Below are positions 6,569 to 11,516 of a stretch of 11,516 bases of DNA, in pieces. The stretch is from Actinomycetota bacterium. Its GTDB lineage: Bacteria > Actinomycetota > Acidimicrobiia > Acidimicrobiales > Ilumatobacteraceae. The translations under genes were made by a program, and so were the position numbers. The stretch is from the NCBI GenBank assembly GCA_005789925.1, contig SXWG01000181.1:1-11516 (forward strand), written 5' to 3'. Each line of letters opens with the position of its first letter. Position 1 is the stretch's first letter. The notes beneath the pieces are model-generated. The model made no database searches. It saw nothing but the letters and a program-made list of their open reading frames with translations, and was not told the origin of the DNA.

Positions 6569-7027
6569 GTGCATTGTCCGGTGTGTAAGCACGACGACAC
6601 GAAAGTGATCGACTCTCGGTCTGCCGAGGATGGCAGCGCTATACGTCGTCGTCGCTCGTGCCCAGAGTGTTCATACCGATTTACAACGTACGAACGCCTC
6701 GAGGGTGCTCCGCTGATGGTGTTAAAGCGCTCAGGTGAGCGCACGCCCTTCGATCGACAGAAGGTGGCGGCGGGAGTGCGTTCAGCGTCCAAAGGCCGCG
6801 CGGTCACCGAGGAGCAGATCGACGAACTGGCCGAATCGGTCGAAGACGAAATTCGTTTGGCAGCAGCGGCAGGAGAGGAAGTCACCACTTCACTCATCGG
6901 TCATGCAGTGCTCGAACGCTTGAAGGCGCTCGACGAAGTCGCGTACATGCGCTTCGCAAGTGTGTACAAGAACTTCGACGGTGCGGCCGACTTCCGCCGC
7001 GAACTTGCGTTGTTGAAGCAGTCCTGA
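6569..7027 (+). CDS. nrdR: Transcriptional repressor NrdR
   Basis: Zinc-finger/ATP-cone repressor of ribonucleotide reductase operons; it senses ATP/dATP levels and binds NrdR boxes. The 152 residues are typical. The N-terminal zinc ribbon has MHCPVC (Cys3, Cys6) and SCPEC (Cys31, Cys34), with the linking VIDSR and GSAIRRRRSCPEC; the ATP-cone (about 46-136) has LKRSGERTPFDRQKV and ends in AYMRFASVYKNF. The start must be the GTG at 6569, because family members begin directly at M-x-C-P. The mRNA is probably leaderless. Its stop is one base from the end of the convergent RibD-like gene, with no terminator visible between them. The nrdJ target gene lies 3.7 kb downstream rather than adjacent. 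I found no clear NrdR box pair at nrdJ. Confidence 0.97.
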   Translation: MHCPVCKHDDTKVIDSRSAEDGSAIRRRRSCPECSYRFTTYERLEGAPLMVLKRSGERTPFDRQKVAAGVRSASKGRAVTEEQIDELAESVEDEIRLAAAAGEEVTTSLIGHAVLERLKALDEVAYMRFASVYKNFDGAADFRRELALLKQS

Positions 7028-7028
7028 A

Positions 7029-7709
7029 CTAACTGAGCGTCGGCTCGTAGCGACAGAACACGAAGTCACCGTCGCGCAACACGCGCGTCAAACAAAAGTC
7101 ATGTGGCACTGCAAGCTGAGTGACAATGTGGTCCGTCGCACCGCCAACGATGTGGGGCGACAGCGTCAGATTGATGGCATCAACGAGACCGAGCGTCAAC
7201 AACTGAGCGTTCAGCACCGCACCACCTTCCACCTGAATGAATGAACCACCAAGTAGTCGTAGTGCAGACGCAAGGTCGACAGTGCCGGTTCCTGCGCGCA
7301 CGTTCTTTACGGGTACGGTCGGTGCATCGACGGGTAGGACGAGAATTCCGCACCCAGAGGTGAAGAGCTCACTCGACGTGTCGACCTCGCCCCGATGACT
7401 GACGACTGCGACGGGAAGATCAGGTCGGCTGGGGCGGTGATAGTGCTCCGCTCGCACGGTTCCGGCACCGACCAACACCGCCGACGCCGCCGAGCGAAGG
7501 GCACTGAACGCCGCTTTGTCTGGAGGTCCACCGAGTGGCCCGGACACGCCGTCGATGGCGATGGCACCGTCGATGCTGCTGATCATGCAGATTTCCACCT
7601 GTGGCCGTCCGTCAGTATGCGGTGAACGCTCGAACGCGAATGCTTCTTCCACGGACACCGATTCGGCGGTATTGCCGCTGAGTCGCGAGTCAGCGAGAAT
7701 CACGTGCAC
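7029..7709 (-). CDS. RibD C-terminal domain (DHFR-fold) reductase
   Basis: Single-domain protein of 226 residues related to the reductase half of RibD, the NADPH-dependent pyrimidine reductase of riboflavin synthesis. Seen: a long N-terminal extension (1-38), the signature MISSIDGAIAIDGVSGPLGG (42-61), AVLVGAGTVRAEHY (77-90), LPVAVVSH (98-105), the GGSFIQVEGG segment (154-163) and LVDAINLTLSPHIVGG (175-190). The deaminase domain of full RibD is absent. The substrate is therefore unknown; stand-alone members act in riboflavin, deazaflavin or other pterin-like reductions. The start is the GTG at 7709: a TATGCT -10 element lies six bases upstream, implying a leaderless mRNA, and upstream in-frame codons encode nothing family-like. 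It converges on nrdR and diverges from the molybdoenzyme gene. Confidence 0.85.
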   Translation of the reverse strand: MHVILADSRLSGNTAESVSVEEAFAFERSPHTDGRPQVEICMISSIDGAIAIDGVSGPLGGPPDKAAFSALRSAASAVLVGAGTVRAEHYHRPSRPDLPVAVVSHRGEVDTSSELFTSGCGILVLPVDAPTVPVKNVRAGTGTVDLASALRLLGGSFIQVEGGAVLNAQLLTLGLVDAINLTLSPHIVGGATDHIVTQLAVPHDFCLTRVLRDGDFVFCRYEPTLS

Positions 7710-7715
7710 CTGGTC

Positions 7716-7721
7716 AGCATA
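7716..7721 (-). promoter_or_regulatory. -10 element of the RibD-like gene, leaderless start
   Basis: TATGCT on the minus strand (7721-7716) with six bases to the GTG at 7709. No Shine-Dalgarno or convincing -35 was found. The geometry is identical to lexA and nrdR. Confidence 0.5.
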
Positions 7722-7738
7722 CGAACGGGTGCGTCGTG

Positions 7739-7754
7739 ACACGAATATTTGTGT
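7739..7754. promoter_or_regulatory. Near-perfect 16-bp inverted repeat in divergent promoter region
   Basis: ACACGAAT/ATTTGTGT pairs in 7 of 8 positions and is centred 60 bp between the two divergent start codons. It lies 18 bp upstream of the RibD-like -10 and just before the molybdoenzyme ribosome-binding site (GGAAGGG, 7755-7761). It could be an operator. The ACAC/GTGT arms recall NrdR half-sites, but the centre does not match. Confidence 0.4.
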
Positions 7755-7768
7755 GGAAGGGTAAGCAC

Positions 7769-10039
7769 ATGACGGAAGCCACTCGCCGAATTCCAGTCCG
7801 CACTGCATACCGCACATGTCCGCTATGCGAGGCCACGTGTGGTCTCGAGATCACGGTCGATGCCGATGACCAGATCGTGCGCATCAGGGGTGATCAAGAC
7901 GACGTGTTCAGCAAAGGTTTCATCTGTCCGAAGGGCAGCACGTTGAAACAGTTGCACGAAGATCCAGACCGTCTCCGGCGACCGTTGGTGAAGCGCGACG
8001 GGGTTCATGTCGAAGTGTCATGGGATGAGGCATGGCAAGTTGTTCGTGATGGTCTCGCCGGTGTCATCGACGCACATGGCAGGTCGGCACTCGCGGTGTA
8101 CATGGGTAACCCCGGCGCACACAATCTTGCATCGATGACGTTCAACCGAGCCGTGAACTTGGCACTTGGTTCGTTCAATCGTTTCAGCGCGTCGACTGTC
8201 GACCAGATGCCAAAGCATGTGGCTGGCGGGTTCATGTTCGGAACCGGAATAACCATCCCTGTTCCCGACATCGATTACACGGACTACCTGTTGATGTTCG
8301 GTGCGAACCCACATGCGTCGAACGGAAGTCTGTGCACAGCGCCCGATTTCCCCGGTCGTATGCGGGGCATTCAAGAGCGCGGCGGAAAAATCGTCGTTGT
8401 CGACCCACGTCGTACGAAGACCGCTGATGCCTCAGACGAGTGGTTGCCGATCATCCCTGGTACAGACGTCGTCTTCGTCGCGGCACTCATCAACGAATTG
8501 TTTGCCACTGGTGCGGCCGACGTCGGTGCTCATGTCCGCTCTCATGTCGTTGGTGTCGACGAACTGAAAAGTGCAGTCGCACCCTTCACTCCTGAAGTCG
8601 CGGCCGAGTTGTGCGGTATCGATGCAGCAACGTGTCGGCGCATCGCTGCCGAATTAGCCGCGGCACCAACAGCAGCGGTGTACGGACGAATCGGTGTGAA
8701 CACGGTCGAGTTCGGCACCGCCACCGCATGGCTCATCGATGCACTGAACACCGTCACGGGCAACCTCGACAAGCGCGGAGGTGCGATGTTTACATTGCCG
8801 GCTGCGGGTCCGGTCACATCTGTCGGTGGAAAGCCGGGCGGATCAGGTTTCAAGATCGGCAAAGGGCACACACGCGTGCGTCAGTACCCGGAGGTCTTCG
8901 GTGAATACCCAGTTGCTGCCCTCGGTGAAGAAATTCTGACGCCGGGGGAAGGCCAGATTCGGGCCCTCATCTCGCTTGCAGGTAACCCCGTGTTGTCAAC
9001 GCCCAATAGTGAGCAATTGGACAAAGCTCTCGACGACCTCGACTTCATGGTGAGCGTCGATATCTACCTGAACGAGACCTCGCGCCACGCCGATGTGGTC
9101 CTTCCACCGCCCTCGCAATTGCAGCGCGACCACTACGACATTTCACTTCTGCGTCTTGCGGTGCGCAATGTCGCCAACTACAGCCCGGCGGTGCTTCCGA
9201 TGGAAGACGGGCAATGGGATGAGTGGGAAATCCTGGCAAAGCTTGCCGGAATTTTGCAGATACTCGACACGTCTGTGTCCGTCGGTGACATCGACGATCT
9301 GGCGGTCGCAGAGATGCTCGGCGGACTCGTCAAGAACTCGTCATCGAACATCTTTGGTCGCGACGTTGACGAGATCCTTAGACAACTCGAAGTAGAAGGG
9401 TTACGTGGCCCGACACGCATCTTGGACATCATGTTGCAGACCGGGCCGTATGGTGCGGCATACGGCTCGAACCCCAGTGGAGTTTCGGTGCGCGCTCTGC
9501 TCGATGCACCACATGGAATCGATTTTGGCGCACTCGAACCGCGCATTCCCGAGATTTTGCGCACGCCCTCAGCCAAAGTCGAGTTGTGTCCACCGTTGTT
9601 CGCGGAGAATCTGTCGAAAGTTCTCGCGCGTGTGAAGAAGAACTCCGATGACAAGTTGTTGCTCGTCGGTCGTCGTCACTTGAAGTCAAATAATTCGTGG
9701 ATGCACAACATGAAAGTGTTGACCAAAGGATCTCTGTCATGCACGTTGCAAGTGCATCCTGACGACGCAGTTCGTCTCGGGTTGTCGCATGGCTCGCCAG
9801 CACGAGTGACAAGTCGGGTCGGATCACTCGTTGCTCCTGTGGAAGTGACAGATGCGATTCGCGCGGGTGTTGTCAGCCTGCCGCACGGTTGGGGGCACAA
9901 CGTGCGGGGTACGAAGTTGTCGGTCGCAGCAGAAAAGCCTGGCGTGAACAGCAACATCTTGACGGACGACGAGCGCATCGATGAATTGTCAGGAAACGCA
10001 GTGTTGAATGCGATTCCTGTCACTGTTCAGTCGGCGTAG
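7769..10039 (+). CDS. Molybdopterin oxidoreductase with N-terminal 4Fe-4S domain (FdhA/NarB/BisC superfamily)
   Basis: Cytoplasmic molybdopterin (bis-MGD) enzyme of 756 residues; the substrate is unknown. The N-terminal Fe4S4 domain has CPLCEATC and FICPKG (Cys17, Cys20, Cys24, Cys53). The molybdopterin domains follow: DPDRLRRPLVKRDG (65-78), SWDEAW (84-89), MGNPGAHN (112-119), MFGANPHASNG (176-186), KIVVVDPRRTKTA (207-219), IPGTD (229-233) and SLAGNPVLSTPN (402-413). ETSRHADVVLPPPSQLQRD (436-454) is the usual late signature. The C-terminal cofactor-binding domain (about 628-752) has LLVGRRHLKSNNSWMHN and LPHGWGHN. At the usual Mo-ligand region the sequence is FSASTVDQMP; I cannot assign the ligand. 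No twin-Arg leader or membrane segment is present, and no electron-transfer subunit is encoded nearby. The ATG at 7769 has GGAAGGG seven bases upstream; the in-frame GTG at 7736 lacks one. Confidence 0.88.
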   Translation: MTEATRRIPVRTAYRTCPLCEATCGLEITVDADDQIVRIRGDQDDVFSKGFICPKGSTLKQLHEDPDRLRRPLVKRDGVHVEVSWDEAWQVVRDGLAGVIDAHGRSALAVYMGNPGAHNLASMTFNRAVNLALGSFNRFSASTVDQMPKHVAGGFMFGTGITIPVPDIDYTDYLLMFGANPHASNGSLCTAPDFPGRMRGIQERGGKIVVVDPRRTKTADASDEWLPIIPGTDVVFVAALINELFATGAADVGAHVRSHVVGVDELKSAVAPFTPEVAAELCGIDAATCRRIAAELAAAPTAAVYGRIGVNTVEFGTATAWLIDALNTVTGNLDKRGGAMFTLPAAGPVTSVGGKPGGSGFKIGKGHTRVRQYPEVFGEYPVAALGEEILTPGEGQIRALISLAGNPVLSTPNSEQLDKALDDLDFMVSVDIYLNETSRHADVVLPPPSQLQRDHYDISLLRLAVRNVANYSPAVLPMEDGQWDEWEILAKLAGILQILDTSVSVGDIDDLAVAEMLGGLVKNSSSNIFGRDVDEILRQLEVEGLRGPTRILDIMLQTGPYGAAYGSNPSGVSVRALLDAPHGIDFGALEPRIPEILRTPSAKVELCPPLFAENLSKVLARVKKNSDDKLLLVGRRHLKSNNSWMHNMKVLTKGSLSCTLQVHPDDAVRLGLSHGSPARVTSRVGSLVAPVEVTDAIRAGVVSLPHGWGHNVRGTKLSVAAEKPGVNSNILTDDERIDELSGNAVLNAIPVTVQSA

Positions 10040-10437
10040 CGAAATGCACCTGTCGTCCACAGGTAACCCACAATGTCATCCCCTGTATTGACGAGGAATT
10101 CCACAAAACATTTGTGGAATTCACACCGTTGTCCACTTCCAATCCACAACGTTCGTCTCGTATCGTTACGCCCGCAGTCGACCCCGAGGTCGGATACGCA
10201 TGGCAGATGGATGGTTGGATGCGAGAGGGGATCACCTTGATTTCGAGATCGCGCGGCGAGAGACGCATGGCGACGTCGCCGAAGCCACTCATGGGACTGG
10301 GCGGTCCTGAACCTATGGATCCGACCTTCGGGGTCGTTCTGCGCACCAAAAAGGTCCTCAGGCGAAGGTCAGTCGGACCTCGTCGGGGGCTTTCTTTGGA
10401 ATCCGCGTCAGATAAGGGAAAGATTTCTTGAGGGTCG
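10040..10437. other. Gene-free stretch of about 400 bp, function unassigned
   Basis: Between the molybdoenzyme stop and the nrdJ promoter I find no recognisable gene. The left part (10053-10148) holds a palindrome and DnaA-box-like motifs, described separately. The rest contains small hairpins: CGACC/GGTCG twice (10179-10192 and 10322-10336) and AGGTCC/GGACCT (10352-10380). Open frames exist on both strands: + 10114-10431 from a GTG (105 codons) and - 10535-10020 (171 codons). Neither has a Shine-Dalgarno or a motif I recognise. An uncharacterised small protein or an RNA gene is possible. Confidence 0.5.
10096..10122. repeat. Perfect 27-bp palindrome (12-bp arms)
   Basis: GAATTCCACAAA (10096-10107) and its exact reverse complement (10111-10122) flank a 3-bp centre, ACA. 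It starts 56 bases after the molybdoenzyme stop. There is no T run, and the arms are AT-rich for this genome, so it reads as an operator or a cruciform-type site more than as a terminator, though a termination role cannot be excluded. Confidence 0.75.
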
Positions 10438-10467
10438 TTGACATGGATGTAACTACGGTGCTGTAAT
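10438..10467 (+). promoter_or_regulatory. nrdJ promoter
   Basis: Consensus -35 TTGACA (10438-10443), 18-bp spacer and -10 TGTAAT (10462-10467). The predicted start is near 10474, giving a leader of about 215 nt before the nrdJ ATG. It is one of the best sigma70-type promoters in the window. Confidence 0.65.
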
Positions 10468-10473
10468 CTCCCA

Positions 10474-10676
10474 ACCTCTTGTGGTGAAACCAGAAATGGG
10501 GGAGGGAAAACCACAAGATGTAGTGGTCGGGCCAATTGGCCTGCCGGCGGCCCCTCGGGGCCTCGGTGGGACGGTGACCAAGCCGCTCTACACGGTGACG
10601 ATGTCGACCCATCGCCACCACAAACGCCCAGTCCACATACACGTTCGCGGCTTCAACGCCGCAACAATTCGCTTAT
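10474..10676 (+). promoter_or_regulatory. Structured 5' leader of nrdJ, candidate regulatory RNA
   Basis: Five hairpins fit in about 190 nt. (1) A 9-bp stem, TCTTGTGGT (10477-10485) with ACCACAAGA (10510-10518), whose loop holds a small CCA-GAAA-TGG hairpin. (2) GGCC-AATT-GGCC (10530-10541), extendable by two pairs. (3) GGCCC-CTCG-GGGCC (10549-10562) on a 4-bp base. (4) A 10-bp stem with one mismatch, 10594-10603 with 10610-10619. (5) GCGGC/GCCGC (10647-10662) with flanking GTT/AAC, 12 nt before the Shine-Dalgarno. ACCAC (10510-10514) can instead pair with GTGGT (10523-10527), so stem 1 has a competitor. No cobalamin-riboswitch B12 box (GCCACTG) is visible. Confidence 0.5.
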
Positions 10677-10688
10677 AAGGAGAACAAC

Positions 10689-11516
10689 ATGTCACTCGCA
10701 CCGGATCGTCTCGCCATTGGCATCCGACGCCACTTCACCACACCGGGCGTGCATCCGTACGACGAGGTGCAGTGGGAGCTTCGTGACGCACGTATCTCCA
10801 ACTGGAAAGATGGCTCAGTTGCATTCGAGCAGTTGGGTGTCGAATTCCCCGTCGACTGGTCACTGAACGCAACGAACATCGTCGCTCAGAAGTACTTCCG
10901 CGGCACCCCCGGAACACCCGAGCGTGAGCACTCCCTTCGCCAGGTCATCGATCGTGTCGCCGACACCATCACCACGTGGGGAACCGAAGGCGGTTACTTC
11001 GTCGACGCGGAAGAAGCAGAAACCTTCCGCAACGAACTGAGGTACATCCTCGTCACGCAGCGTGCAGCGTTCAACTCGCCCGTCTGGTTCAACATCGGTG
11101 TTGCCGGTGTTCCGCAACAGGCGAGTGCGTGCTTCATCTTGTCGGTCGAAGACACGATGAACGACATCTTGCACTGGTACCGCGAAGAAGGCGTCATCTT
11201 CAAAGGCGGTTCAGGTTCAGGCATCAACCTCTCGCGCATCCGCAGCAGTGCCGAAATGCTCCAAGGCGGCGGAACGGCTTCTGGTCCGGTGTCGTTCATG
11301 CGTGGTGCCGACGCATCTGCCGGAACTATCAAGTCGGGTGGCAAGACTCGCCGCGCAGCAAAGATGGTCATCCTCAACTCCGATCACCCCGATGTCGAAG
11401 AGTTCATCTGGTGCAAGGTCAAGGAAGAGCGCAAGGCCCGCGCATTGCGCGACGCTGGCTTCGACATGGATCTCGACGGTGCCGACTCGTTCAGCATTCA
11501 GTACCAGAACGCCAAC
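10689..11516 (+). CDS. nrdJ: Vitamin B12-dependent (class II) ribonucleotide reductase NrdJ (3' partial)
   Basis: Adenosylcobalamin-dependent enzyme that reduces ribonucleotides to deoxyribonucleotides without oxygen, supplying dNTPs. Only the first 276 residues lie in the window; the frame is open to the edge and family members are several hundred residues longer. Seen: an N-terminal VHPYDEVQWELRDA (21-34), FNSPVWFNIG (128-137), QASACFILSVEDTM (144-157) with Cys148 as the first of the redox-active cysteine pair, FKGGSGSGINLSRIR (171-185) and KTRRAAKMVILNSDHPD (219-235), all typical of RNR large subunits of the NrdJ type. No ATP-cone precedes the catalytic domain in this part. The ATG has an excellent Shine-Dalgarno, AAGGAG (10677-10682), six bases upstream. 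Codons are rich in C-ending forms, as expected for strong expression. It is the probable target of NrdR and has a long structured leader. Confidence 0.95.
   Translation, partial: MSLAPDRLAIGIRRHFTTPGVHPYDEVQWELRDARISNWKDGSVAFEQLGVEFPVDWSLNATNIVAQKYFRGTPGTPEREHSLRQVIDRVADTITTWGTEGGYFVDAEEAETFRNELRYILVTQRAAFNSPVWFNIGVAGVPQQASACFILSVEDTMNDILHWYREEGVIFKGGSGSGINLSRIRSSAEMLQGGGTASGPVSFMRGADASAGTIKSGGKTRRAAKMVILNSDHPDVEEFIWCKVKEERKARALRDAGFDMDLDGADSFSIQYQNAN

Noticed and set aside
10430..10475. Tandem NrdR boxes at the nrdJ promoter
   Set aside because: No 16-bp site close to the NrdR consensus was seen; ACATGGATGT (10441-10450) is palindromic in its outer bases but does not fit, and no second copy lies at the usual three-turn spacing.
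10020..10535. Minus-strand 171-codon frame in the nrdJ upstream gap as a gene
   Set aside because: Its start region overlaps the nrdJ leader, it runs through the palindrome and the end of the molybdoenzyme gene, and it has no recognised domain; reported only as an open possibility.
10474..10676. Classical cobalamin riboswitch upstream of nrdJ
   Set aside because: I could not find the conserved B12 box or the ordered GGGAA...GGTG...TCC...CTG.CCCC core; a diverged variant remains possible and needs a covariance-model search.
1..11516. Mobile elements, CRISPR arrays, tRNA/rRNA genes or toxin-antitoxin pairs
   Set aside because: No transposase, integrase, spaced direct repeats, cloverleaf with a GTTCRANYC arm or small coupled gene pair was found; the region is largely conserved housekeeping synteny.

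Overview
The window looks like an actinobacterial chromosome segment, probably class Acidimicrobiia or a close relative. The evidence is the gene order miaB-miaA-dapF-hflX-(aminotransferase)-lexA-LysM protein-nrdR, which mirrors the Mycobacterium/Streptomyces lexA neighbourhood. Other support comes from moderately high GC, GTG starts, actinobacterial SOS boxes (GAAC-N4-GTTC) and several apparently leaderless genes. No mobile element, CRISPR array, tRNA or rRNA gene was seen.

Left block (1-5320, + strand): a tightly packed operon of miaB (5' end outside the window), miaA, dapF, hflX and a DapC-like aminotransferase. Overlaps of 1 nt (miaB/miaA) and 4 nt (dapF/hflX) and short gaps imply co-transcription. 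The genes combine tRNA A37 modification (miaA, miaB), diaminopimelate/lysine synthesis (aminotransferase, dapF) and a ribosome-associated GTPase (hflX). Two oddities stand out. Codon composition breaks sharply inside miaB near base 360. In DapF the first catalytic cysteine is a serine.

Middle block (5336-7027): lexA on the minus strand diverges from a small membrane-anchored LysM protein resembling the SOS division inhibitor ChiZ (Rv2719c). Their 174-bp shared region carries four or five LexA-box-like dyads placed on recognisable promoters for both genes. nrdR follows, probably with its own leaderless promoter behind a strong hairpin.

Right block (7029-11516): a RibD-C-type reductase on the minus strand converges on nrdR with 1 bp between their ends. 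It diverges from a cytoplasmic 4Fe-4S molybdopterin oxidoreductase across a near-palindrome. A 649-bp gene-free stretch follows, with a perfect 27-bp palindrome among DnaA-box-like motifs, about 300 bp of unexplained sequence, a good sigma70-type promoter and a roughly 215-nt leader rich in hairpins. The leader precedes nrdJ, the B12-dependent ribonucleotide reductase, which runs off the right edge. NrdR is the usual repressor of such genes, so the lexA-nrdR-nrdJ arrangement links DNA damage response, division arrest and dNTP supply.
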